The notes beneath the pieces are model-generated. The model did no database searches. It saw only the letters and a list, made by a program, of their open reading frames with translations, and was not told the origin of the DNA. From JAEUMG01 sp963805405 (GTDB lineage: Bacteria; Pseudomonadota; Alphaproteobacteria; Rhizobiales; Aestuariivirgaceae): a stretch of DNA of 64,000 nt. The position numbers were made by a program, and so were the translations under genes. The stretch covers positions 1-64,000 of the forward strand of contig CAWDUC010000005.1 in NCBI GenBank assembly GCA_963805405.1. The letters are read 5' to 3'. Numbering within the stretch: position 1 is the stretch's first letter; the number at the start of each line of letters is the position of its first letter. Of this stretch, positions 28,434 through 37,078 are shown piece by piece.

Positions 28434-28550
28434 GTCTGCTCCCGCTTGCGGGAGAAGGACCATCGCGAAGCGCATGGGGCGAGGAGGACCGCATGGGGAT
28501 GTCCCCTCACCGTTCCCATTGCTCCGCAATGGGCCGCTTTCCTCGTAACG
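28434..28550. repeat. Multi-hairpin intergenic repeat, copy 2
   Basis: Contains CTCCCGCTTGCGGGAG, an imperfect CCATCGCGAAGCGCATGG, and the same CCCATTGCTCCGCAATGGG hairpin as copy 1 at 22539-22672, in the same order. It sits between the binding protein and the first permease gene of the importer, where an RNA hairpin would protect upstream message and give the binding protein higher expression. Confidence 0.75.
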
Positions 28551-28562
28551 GTGAGGCAGAGC

Positions 28563-29567
28563 ATGATCTCCGCGCGGTGCTCATCCGCATTGCACGACGT
28601 GATCACGCTGTTCGGCGTGGCGGTCGATCGTCTTCGTGCTGCTGCGCGTGGTGCCCGGCGATCCGATCGCCATGATGATTCCGCCGGGCGCCACGCCAGC
28701 CGACATCGAGCGGCTTGCGCGCATTTTACGGGCTCGATAAGCCGATCCCGCGAGCAATTCATCATCTGGCTCGGGCAGGTGCTGCGCGGCGATTTCGGCA
28801 CGTCGATCTCGCTGCACAAAGACGTGCTTCGAAGGTCTGCTCGGCGCGGTTGCCGGCGACGCTCGAACTGTGCCTGCTGGCGCTTCTGATCGCCGTCTGC
28901 TCGGCGGCACATTGGCTGATCGTCGCGACGCGCTTCGCGGCACGGCGGCGGAAACCGGCGTCGATGTCGGCATCGGCATGCTGCTCGCGTGCCCGATTTT
29001 CTCTGGGGCCTTGACCTTCATCCTGGTGTTCGGCGTGCGATTCCGTCTTTGCCGATCTCCGGCCGCATCGACCCGACGCTCGATCTTCCCTTCGTCACCG
29101 ATTTCTATCTGCATCGAAAGCCTGTCCGCCTGCGCTTCGACATCGCCGGCGACTGCTCAATCACATGCTGATGCCGGCGCTGGCGCTGGCGCTGCCGTTC
29201 GCCGCGGTCATCGCGCATGTGCTCAAGACCTCGCTCGCGGAGGCCGATGCTCCAGGATTATGCGCTGCTCGCCCGGACCCGCGGCTTTTCCGACTCCGCG
29301 TCATGCTGCGCGAGGCGTTGCCCAACGCGCGATCCCGACGCTGGCGCTGACCGGCGTGCAGTTCACCTTCCTGATCGGCGGCACCGTGCTCGTCGAGCGC
29401 ATCTTCTCCTATGAAGGCATCGGCAACATGGCGATCGACGCGGTGATCAATCGCGACCTGCCGCTGATCCAGGGCATCATCCTCGCCTTCGCCGTGCTTT
29501 TCATCTCATCAATCTCGCCGTCGATCATGACCTACGCCTCCTCGATCCGCGGCTGCGCCATGGCTGA
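28563..29567 (+). pseudogene. Peptide-type ABC transporter permease 1 (DppB/OppB-like), frameshifted
   Basis: Inner-membrane permease of about 330 residues. Frame by frame it reads FVLLRVVPGDPIAMMIPPGA, IWLGQVLRGDFGTSISLHKD, LPATLELCLLALLIAV, HMLMPALALALPFAAVIAHV and FTFLIGGTVLVERIFSYEGI, the standard DppB sequence, ending DPRLRHG at 29567. More than eight indels are required; for example an extra base at 28625-28626, at 28830-28831 and at 29246, each forming CGA or TCG from CA or TG. Start ATG 28563. It overlaps permease 2 by eight bases. Confidence 0.75.
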
Positions 29568-30427
29568 GGTCAGCGACGATCGCGCGGCGACCCAACGCGC
29601 GAGCGCGCCGGCTCATCCTCGCGCGGCGCGCTGGCTTCGCGCATCGTCGCGATGGCCGCGATCTTCGCGCCGTTGCTCGCCCCGCATGATCCGCTCGAAC
29701 AGGACCTGATGCTCGGCAAATTGCCGCCGTTCTGGATCGCCGGCGGCGAGCCCGGCTATCTGGCTCGGCACCGACAGTCTCGGCCGCGACGTGCTGTCGC
29801 GGCTGATCTATGCGGCGCGCATCGCGTTGACCGTCGCGTTGGTCGCGCAGCTTCGCTGGCCTGCATCGCGGTTCACTGCTCGGTCTGATCGCCGGCTATT
29901 TCGGCGGCTGGGTCGATCACACCATCTCGCGCCTGGTCGATATCTGGATGGCGTTTCCGCCGGTGCTGCTCTCGATCGTGCTGGTGGCCGTGATCGGCGA
30001 CCGGGCTCACTTCGGTCATCGTCGCCATCGTCGTCATCGACTGGACCCGCTTCTGCCGCGTCGTCCGCGCCGAGACGATGCTGCAGCAGGCGCGATGGAT
30101 ACGTCGCTGCGCGCGCGCGTCGTCGGGCTGCGCCGCTGCGCGACGCTGTCGGCGAGGTGCTGCCCAATGTCGTTCCGCTGATCGTCGTCCTGCTGTCGGT
30201 CGAAATGGGCATCGCCGTCATGGTGGAGGCGATCCTGTCCTTCGTCGGCCTTTCGGTCTCGGCCGACGCGCCGACCTGGGGCGGCATGATCGCCGAAGGC
30301 CGCGCAGCTCATCCATCACGCCTGGTGGGTATTGGTCTTCCCGCTGATCGTGCTGTTCCTCACCGTGCTCGCCTTCAGCCAGTTCGGCGAAGGCTTGAAC
30401 GACGCTTCGATCCGGTCTGCGCGATGA
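29560..30427 (+). pseudogene. Peptide-type ABC transporter permease 2 (DppC/OppC-like), frameshifted
   Basis: Second permease, about 285 residues. Recognisable pieces are IFAPLLAPHDPLEQDLMLGK, GLIAGYFGGWVDHTISRLVD, WMAFPPVLLSIVLVAV, SEVLPN-like GEVLPNVVPLIVVLLSVEMG and the EAA-loop region SFVGLSVSADAPTWGGMIAE. These alternate frames at least seven times (extra bases at 29854 and 29999 are clear). It overlaps the following ATPase start in ATGA at 30424-30427. Confidence 0.75.
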
Positions 30428-31315
30428 CGGATAGCTGCTCGAGTCGAAAGCCTGCAGTGCGAGCTCTGCGCGGCGCAGCCGGCCGGCGTGCTGCGCGGTG
30501 TCGCTCAGCGTCGAAGCCGGGCGAGGTGCATGGGCTGGTCGGCGAAAGCGGCGCCGGCAAGAGCGATGATCGCGCGCGCCATGCTCGGCGATCCTGCCTA
30601 AGGCGATCGTGATCGCCGACGGTCATGTGCGGCTCGAGGGCGAGACCTACTCGCCATGGGCGATACGACGCGGCGGCGCGCGGCGGCGCAGGATCGCGCT
30701 GATCCCGCAGGATCCGATGACGGCGCTCAACCCGGTCGAAGCGCATCGAGGGCCAGATCACCGAGCGGCTCATCCGCATCATCGGCATGGGCGAAGCGGA
30801 AGCGCGCAAGCATGCGCTCGAGCTGCTCGACGAAGTGCATATCCGCGAACCCGAGCGCGTCATGCGCAGCTATCCGCATGAATTATCCGGCGGCATGCGC
30901 CAGCGCGTGTTGATCGCGGTGGCTTTTGCGTGCGAGCCCGCGCCTCATCGTGGCGGACGAACCGACGACGGCGCTCGACGTCACCGTGCAGAAGCAGATC
31001 CTGCGGCTGATCGCGCGACATGCAGGCAGCGCCACGGCACCGGCGTTGCTGTTCGTCACGCATGACCTCGGCGTCGTCGCCAAGATCTGCCAGAGCGTGA
31101 CGGTGCTCTATGCCGGCATGGTGATCGAGCAGGCGAGCGCAGAGGATCTCTTCGCGCGCCCGCAGCATGCCTATACGCGGGCGCTGCTTGCCGCGACGCC
31201 GCGCTACGACCGGCCGGATGATTTCCTGTTGCCAGTCGATGTAGCGGTGATCGAGCGTTTGCGCGCGGACGTCGCCAAGGCCGACGCGGCGTGGCATCAA
31301 AGGCACGTGTCATGA
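30424..31315 (+). pseudogene. Peptide-type ABC transporter ATPase 1 (DppD-like), frameshifted
   Basis: An oligopeptide-type ATPase of about 295 residues. Walker A is GLVGESGAGKS, the Q-loop region ALIPQDPMTALNPV, the signature LSGGMRQRVLIAVAFACEP, Walker B LIVADEPTTALDV (split by a shift), then LFVTHDLGVVAKICQSVTVL and the C-terminal YTRALLAATPRYDRP of the oligopeptide subfamily. Extra G at 30565, 30588, 30738 and 31017 account for four of about seven shifts. After 31030 the frame is intact. It overlaps ATPase 2 by four bases. Confidence 0.8.
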
Positions 31316-32133
31316 GCGCGCTTTACCGGGTCGAAGATCTGCGCGTGGCGCTTCCCGACTTCACGCGAAAACGCTTGTTCGGTCCACCGCCGCGCAATGA
31401 AATCCTGAAAGGCCTCACTTTCACGATCGCCAAAGGCGAAGCGATCGGCATTGTCGGTGAATCTGGATCTGGCAAAACGACGCTCGGGCGGACATTGGTG
31501 CGACTTCTCGAGCCGAGCGCGGGGCGTATCTATTTCGACGGCGCAGACATCAGCCATCTCGACGAAGCGGCACTCGCACCCTTCCGGCGCAACATGCAGG
31601 TGATCTTCCAGAATCCGCTCTCTTCGCTCAATCCGAGGAAGACGGCGGCCCAGATCATCGCCGGACCATTGCGGCTGCATGGCGTTGCGACTGGGCGGAA
31701 CGACCTCGCGGATCAGGCGGCACATGCGCTGAAATTGGTGGGGCTCTCGCCCGATCTCGGCCGGCGCTATCCGCAGGAACTATCGGGCGGGCAGCGCCAG
31801 CGCGTCGGCATTGCGCGAGCAATCGCATTGAAACCGAGCTTTGTGCTTGCCGATGAAATCGTCTCAGGCCTCGACATGTCGAGCCAGGCGCAGATCCTCG
31901 ATCTGCTGGCGCGCCTGAAGGAAGAGATGAAATTGACGCTCGCCTTCATCAGCCATGATCTGTCGGTGGTGCGGCGGCTGTGCGAGCGGGCGATGGTGAT
32001 GCGCCAGGGCGAGATCGTCGAATTACGGCCCTGCGCGGAGATGTTCGCCGAACCGGAGCATCCCTATACGCGGCAGTTGCTGGCGGCGATCCCACTGCCT
32101 GAAATAGACACGCAATGGCTGTCTAGTTCTTAG
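31312..32133 (+). CDS. Peptide-type ABC transporter ATPase 2 (DppF-like)
   Basis: An intact 273-residue ATPase, the last gene of the importer operon. Walker A is GIVGESGSGKTTLGR, the Q-loop VIFQNPLSSLNPRK, the signature LSGGQRQRVGIARAIAL, Walker B FVLADEIVSGLDMSSQ (Glu for catalysis present), the H-switch ISHDL. The C-terminus HPYTRQLLAAIPLP is the oligopeptide/dipeptide domain. Note VLADEIVS where VLADEPVS is usual: Ile replaces Pro. ATG 31312 overlaps the stop of ATPase 1. It converges on ureG with eight bases between stops. Confidence 0.92.
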   Translation: MSALYRVEDLRVALPDFTRKRLFGPPPRNEILKGLTFTIAKGEAIGIVGESGSGKTTLGRTLVRLLEPSAGRIYFDGADISHLDEAALAPFRRNMQVIFQNPLSSLNPRKTAAQIIAGPLRLHGVATGRNDLADQAAHALKLVGLSPDLGRRYPQELSGGQRQRVGIARAIALKPSFVLADEIVSGLDMSSQAQILDLLARLKEEMKLTLAFISHDLSVVRRLCERAMVMRQGEIVELRPCAEMFAEPEHPYTRQLLAAIPLPEIDTQWLSSS

Positions 32134-32141
32134 CTTGTATA

Positions 32142-32770
32142 TCAACATGCGCGTGCCAAGCCGCCCTCGCTCTCCAGGAAGGCGACGATCTCGGCCACCC
32201 CTTTCCGCGCGCAGCAGGTCGGTGAAGACGAAGGGCCGCTCGCCGCGCTGGCGGCGGGTATCGAGTTCCATCGACTTCGAGATCGGCGCCGACATGCGGG
32301 GCGAGATCGGTCTTGTTGATGACGAGCAGATCGGAGCGGGTGATGCCGGGACCGCCCTTGCGCGGGATTTTCTCGCCCTGGCAGACGCTGATCACATAAA
32401 GCGTCAGATCGGCGAGATCGGGCGAGAAGGTCGCGGCAAGATTGTCGCCGCCCGATTCGATGAAAACGACGTCGAGATCCGGGAAAGCGTTTCGTCATTT
32501 CGGCGATGGCTTGAAGATTGATCGAGGCATCTTCGCGGATGGCGGTGTGCGGGCAGCCGCCGGTCTCGACCCCCATGATGCGCTCTCTGGCAGCGCCTGA
32601 AGCCGCGAAAGTATCAACGCATCCTCTTTGGTGTAGATGTCGTTGGTGACGACGGCGAGAGAATAGTCGCCGCGCATCGCCTTGCACAGCATTTCGGTGA
32701 GCGTCGTCTTGCCGGAGCCGACCGGGCCGCCGATCCCGACGCGCAAGGGTCCGTTTGGCGACACGGTCAT
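32142..32770 (-). pseudogene. ureG: Urease accessory GTPase UreG, frameshifted
   Basis: The GTPase that delivers nickel to apo-urease. Walker A is GIGGPVGSGKTTLTEMLC, followed by YSLAVVTNDIYTKEDALIL, then in other frames IMGVETGGCPHTAIREDASI (the CPH nickel site), SDLLVINKTDLAPHVGADLE (guanine specificity NKTD) and GERPFVFTDLLRA. Four shifts are needed, one at 32272 where an inserted base turns CATGAC into CATCGAC. Start ATG 32770 overlaps the ureF stop. Restored length is about 207 residues, normal for UreG. Confidence 0.85.
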
Positions 32771-33444
32771 GTGCGGAAGATCCTCGTCGTTTGCGTTTCG
32801 TGTTTCATGGCAGCGATCTCGGCGCCGATCGTGAACTGCCGAGATCGTCGAGGCTCGCGCGTGAGGCGCATCTGCGACAGAGGCAATGGTCGGGATCAGA
32901 TCGCGAAGGACTTCGAGGCCTTTGCTCTGGCCGAGCGGGATGAGCCGCACCGCGACGGAGACCTGCGACGTCACAAATTGCTGGAGCCAGGCGAGCAGCG
33001 CGTCTTGTCGCGCGATGCCGGCCGCCTTGCACGCCATCCCGGCCGCAATGGGATAGGCGATTGCCTCCCCTCCCCTCTCCGGCAAGGAAGGCGAGAAGGA
33101 AAGAAGCCGCGGCCGTCGCAAAAGCCCGGCCGAGCATCGTCGTTTCGAGATAGCGTTCCTGACGAGGCGCAGAGCGCAAGCGCCAGTTCATTCAGTTCGT
33201 CGATATCCGTCGCATCCCAACAGGCCGAAAAAAAGCAACCGCATCATTCCAGCCGCTGCCATGCGCAATGAGATCGCCGATCCAATTCCGCAACGAGCCG
33301 GCATCCTTCACGATCGCCGGTTTCGATTGCCCATTCGAGCCCGTGCGAATAGGCAAAGCCGCCGACCGGAAATGTCGGCGACATCCAGTTGAGCAGGAGC
33401 AACAGCTTGCGAGGCGTCAGTGGCCATGGGATGATGGCCGCCAT
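32767..33444 (-). pseudogene. ureF: Urease accessory protein UreF, frameshifted
   Basis: UreF acts with UreD and UreG in the nickel insertion complex. The N-terminus LLLLNWMSPTFPVGGFAYSH and GLEWAIETGDRE is typical; an extra G near 33296 shifts the frame and an extra T in a T-run near 33236 shifts it again. The C-terminus EAIAYPIAAGMACKAAGI with VTSQVSVAVRLIPLGQSKGL is the usual end region. The gene overlaps both neighbours: its start lies inside ureE and its stop overlaps ureG in ATGA. Restored length about 225 residues. Confidence 0.8.
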
Positions 33445-33866
33445 AGGCGCCGGTTTCCGGCTTGAAGATCTCGGTCACTTCGCGCGTGGTCGCGCCGAGA
33501 CCGCCAAGCATAGCTTCGATCACATGATCGCGGCGGATCAGGATACGTTCCGTTTCGATCTGCGCTTCCAGATGGCGGTTGCCGATCTGCCAGGCGAGCT
33601 GCGGCAAGATGGCGTGCATCGCGGGCGCGGATTTCGAGCAATGCTTCCGGCGCCGCCTTGATCAGGACGACGCGGCCATCCTCAAGTATCAAACCGTCGC
33701 CATGCTGAAGATGTACGGTCTCGGGCAGATCAAGCAGGAAGCGCAAGCCGCCGTCCGATGTCATCGCCATGCGGCGCCGATGCCGCGCCTGATGGTCAAG
33801 CGTGATCGTGTCGACCGTCTCAGCATTGACGATCGCACCCGATTGAACGCGATTGGCGCGCAGCAT
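33417..33866 (-). pseudogene. ureE: Urease accessory nickel carrier UreE, frameshifted
   Basis: UreE is the nickel metallochaperone. The start MLRANRVQSG at 33866 lies just after the ureC stop. Conserved sequence: DTITLDHQARHRRRMAM, GDGLILEDGRVVLIKAAPEA, then in another frame AWQIGNRHLEAQIETERILI with IRRDHVIEAMLGGLG. An extra C near 33612 and a compensating shift near the end return the frame to the stop at 33417, giving a short His-containing tail (HHHGH when corrected) typical of nickel-binding UreE. Length about 149 residues. Confidence 0.8.
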
Positions 33867-33867
33867 C

Positions 33868-35581
33868 TCAGAACAGGAAATAGCGCTGCGCCATGGGCAG
33901 CACATGCGCCGGTTCGCAGGTCAGCAATTCACCGTCGGCGCGAACATCATAGAGTTCGGGATCGACCTCGATCTTCGGCGTCGCATTATTGTGGATCATG
34001 CTCGCCTTGGAAATGCCGCCGCGCGTATTGGTGACGGCGATCAATTCCTTGTCGACGCCGATCCGCTCCCGCAAACCATTGGCGACGGCCGCCTGCGATA
34101 CGAAGGTGACGGACGACCGCGTGATGGATTTTCCAAAGCCCGCAAACATCGGGCGATAATGCACGGGCTGCGGCGTCGGGATCGAAGCATTGGGATCGCC
34201 CATGGGCGCGGCGGCGATCGAGCCGCCCATGATCACCATGTCGGGCTTGACGCCAAAGAAGGCCGGCGACCAAAGGACGAGATCGGCGCGCTTGCCCGGC
34301 CTCGATCGAACCGACATGGGCGGAAATGCCATGGGCGATGGCCGGATTGATCGTATATTTCGCGACATAGCGCTTGACGCGGAAATTATCGTTGTCGCCC
34401 TTCTCTTCCGGCAACCGGCCGCGCTGCACTTTCATCTTATGCGCGGTCTGCCAGGTGCGGATGATGACTTCGCCGACCCGGCCCATCGCCTGGCTGTCGG
34501 AAGCGATCATCGAGAAAGCGCCCATGTCGTGGAGAATGTCTTCAGCGGCGATCGTCTCCTTGCGGATGCGGCTTTCGGCAAAGGCGATATCTTCGGGAAT
34601 GCTCGGATCGAGATGATGACAGACCATGAGCATGTCGAGATGCTCGGCAATGGTGTTGACCGTATAGGGCCGCGTCGGATTGGTGGAGGACGGCAAGACA
34701 TTCGGGAAGCTTGCGACCTTGATGATGTCGGGCGCATGGCCGCCACCTGCACCCTCGGTATGGAAGGCGTGAATGGTGCGGTTGCCAATCGCCTTGATCG
34801 AGGTTTCGACGAAACCCGATTTATTGAGCGTGTCGGTATGGATCATCACCTGCACATCGTGATCATCGGCAACCGACAGGCAGCAATCAATGGCGCCGGG
34901 CGTCGTGCCCCAATCCTCATGAAGCTTGAGTGAAGAGGCCCCGGCTTCGATCATTTCGATCAGCGCCTCGGGGCGCGAGGCATTGCCCTTGCCCGAAATG
35001 CCGATATTCATCGGAATGCCGTCCATCGCCTGGATCATGCGCTCGATATGCCAGGCGCCGGGCGTGCAGGTTGTGGCGAGCGTGCCATGCGCCGGTCCGG
35101 TGCCGCCGCCCAGCATGGTCGTGACGCCCGACATCAAGGCTTCCTCGATCTGCTGCGGGCAGATGAAATGAATATGCGCGTCCATGCCGCCGGCTGTCAG
35201 GATCTTTCCCTCGCCGGCAATGATCTCGGTGCCGGGGCCGATGATGAGCGTGACGCCAGGCTGCGTATCGGGATTGCCGGCCTTGCCGATGCCGAATATG
35301 CGGCCGTCGCGCAGGCCGACATCGGCTTTGACGATGCCCCAGTGATCGACAATCAGCGCATTGGTGATGACGGTATCCATAGAGCCTCCGGCGCGCGTCA
35401 CCTGCGACTGGCCCATGCCGTCGCGGATGACCTTGCCGCCGCCGAACTTCACCTCCTCGCCATAGGTGGTGAAATCCTTCTCGACCTCGATGATGAGTTC
35501 GGTATCGGCAAGGCGCACCTTGTCGCCCACAGTCGGTCCGTACATGTGGGCATAGGTGGAGCGGGCGATTTTCCTCGTCAT
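33868..35581 (-). CDS. ureC: Urease alpha (catalytic) subunit, one frameshift
   Basis: The nickel hydrolase that splits urea to ammonia and carbamate. Key residues are visible: HIHF (His136/His138, nickel ligands), the carbamylated lysine in SSLKLHEDWG (Lys219), and the flap CHHLD (Cys321, His322). The frame is open from 35581 to about 34297, where one extra G (GGGCAAG for GGCAAG) shifts it; the remainder GKRADLVLWSPAFFGVKPDM to AHVLPMAQRYFLF continues to 33868. Corrected length is 570 residues, exactly that of UreC. The single shift is probably an error. Confidence 0.93.
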
Positions 35582-35886
35582 CAGAGCTTCCCCATCACCT
35601 TCTGCCTGAAGCCGTAGATCGTGCGATTGCCTGAGATCGGGACGAGCGAGACTTCGCGGCGCTGGCCCGGCTCGAAGCGCACCGCGGTGCCGGCCGGAAT
35701 ATTAAGCCTGCAGCCGCGCGCCTTGTCGCGATCGAAGATCAAAGCCTCGTTGGTCTCGAAGAAATGGTAGTGCGAACCGACCTGGATCGGCCGGTCGCCG
35801 CCATTGGCGACTTCGATCGTGAAGCCGGCAGCGCCGGCATTGATCTCGATTTCGCCGGCCATGGTGATGATTTCGCCCGGGATCAT
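35581..35886 (-). CDS. ureB: Urease beta subunit
   Basis: An intact 101-residue subunit: MIPGEIITMAGEIEINAGAA, then VGSHYHFFETNEALIFDRDK and a C-terminal RTIYGFRQKVMGKL. This is the usual length for the separate beta subunit. The stop overlaps the ureC start by one base, so translation is coupled. It is nine bases after the corrected ureA stop. Confidence 0.97.
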   Translation of the reverse strand: MIPGEIITMAGEIEINAGAAGFTIEVANGGDRPIQVGSHYHFFETNEALIFDRDKARGCRLNIPAGTAVRFEPGQRREVSLVPISGNRTIYGFRQKVMGKL

Positions 35887-35895
35887 GGTGCCTCG

Positions 35896-36199
35896 CTAGC
35901 GCACGGGGTGATGAACGGTGACGAGCTTGGTCCCGTCCGGGAAAAGTCGCCTCGACCTGGACTTCGTGCAGCATCTCGGCAATGCCATCCATGACCTCGG
36001 CGCGCCCGACCACATGGGCCGCCGTCTCCATCAGATCGGCAACGCTGCGACCGTCGCGCGCCCCCTCGACGACGAAGTCGCTGATCAGCGCCACCGTCTC
36101 AGGGTAGTTGAGCTTGACGCCACGCTCGCGCCGCCGCCGCGCCACCTGGGCCGCCATGGCGATCAACAGCTTGTCCTTCTCGCGCGGCGTTAGCTGCAT
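35896..36199 (-). CDS. ureA: Urease gamma subunit, one frameshift near the end
   Basis: The 100-residue gamma subunit: MQLTPREKDKLLIAMAAQVA, RRRRERGVKLNYPETVALIS and VMDGIAEMLHEVQVEATF are canonical. A run of four T where three are expected, at about 35944, shifts the frame so that PDGTKLVTVHHPVR and the TAG at 35896 fall out of frame. A homopolymer error is the likely cause. The gene follows ureD after ten bases. Confidence 0.9.
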
Positions 36200-36208
36200 A
36201 GAAATTCC

Positions 36209-37018
36209 TCACAGTGACCAAATTCGCGGCAGTTCGCCTTCCGGCAAAAGCCGCGTGACGGCCGGAATCAGCCGCTTGCGCAGGCTGAACCCGTCCGGTG
36301 CGAGCAATCTTGCAACCAGCTTGCCATGCCAGGCGCTTACCCCTGCGCGATCGCCGAGGGCCACGCGGGTTTCCTCCAGATGACGCTCGGCATCAGGGGC
36401 GACAAGGAGGATGGTTGCAAAGGCCCGCGCATCTCCAAATGCTGCCGGGCCGCCGGGCACCTCATCATGGACACGTAAGTCGTCCGCATAGACCAGCCGG
36501 CCGTCGCGCCGAATGCGCCAGCGATCGTGGAAGCGGGACTTGATATCGCGCTCGCCCATTTCAGTGCGGCCGAAAATCACGGATTCGACAATCAGCAGGC
36601 GTGAATCAACGGCGATATCGGCTTCGATGGTGCGCGCGAGGGACGCGCCGTCGAACAGTATCGTCTCCTGCGGCAGCCAAGACAGCCGGCTTCCGGGCTC
36701 GGCCGCCAGCCTGACGGCGATGTGCGCCGGCGGGCCTCCGGCACGATAGACCTTTTCGGCGGCCTGGGTGGTCGCGACCAGGGTTGCGTCGGCCCGGCTG
36801 GTCAGGTCATAGGCAAAATCATCGCCACCGGTGACCCCGCCCGCCGTGTTGATGACGATCGCCTCGAAAGGCCGGCCCGGCATGGTCGCCGGTAGCCTGA
36901 TCTTCGCCGCCCCCTCCTCCCGCAAGACCTCAACCCCGCATGACGAAAGCTTGAGCACAGCCTTTCCGGAGCTTCTCTGATAGCGCGGAACCCTCAGGCC
37001 CAATTCGTCTTTCCCCAT
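36209..37018 (-). CDS. ureD: Urease accessory protein UreD
   Basis: UreD (UreH) scaffold of the nickel insertion complex, 269 residues. Conserved sequence: IVINTAGGVTGGDDFAYDL, ATLVATTQAAEKVYRA, RLSWLPQETILFDGASLART and VESVIFGRTEMGE. ATG at 37018 (MGKDELGLRVPRYQRSS) is taken because the family region begins there, rather than upstream frames. The gene leads the leftward operon ureDABCEFG and is divergent from the Anbu operon with only about 60 bases between starts, so both promoters overlap in that gap. No nickel transporter gene is present. Confidence 0.93.
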   Translation of the reverse strand: MGKDELGLRVPRYQRSSGKAVLKLSSCGVEVLREEGAAKIRLPATMPGRPFEAIVINTAGGVTGGDDFAYDLTSRADATLVATTQAAEKVYRAGGPPAHIAVRLAAEPGSRLSWLPQETILFDGASLARTIEADIAVDSRLLIVESVIFGRTEMGERDIKSRFHDRWRIRRDGRLVYADDLRVHDEVPGGPAAFGDARAFATILLVAPDAERHLEETRVALGDRAGVSAWHGKLVARLLAPDGFSLRKRLIPAVTRLLPEGELPRIWSL

Positions 37019-37078
37019 GCTCTCATGTTGCAATCGCGAGAAATCGATAGCAACATCGCATTGCAGCATGGGGACAGG

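Noticed and set aside
32142..36199. Programmed frameshifting in the urease genes
   Set aside because: Shifts occur in five of seven genes at unrelated sites without slippery sequences or pseudoknots; consensus error is simpler.
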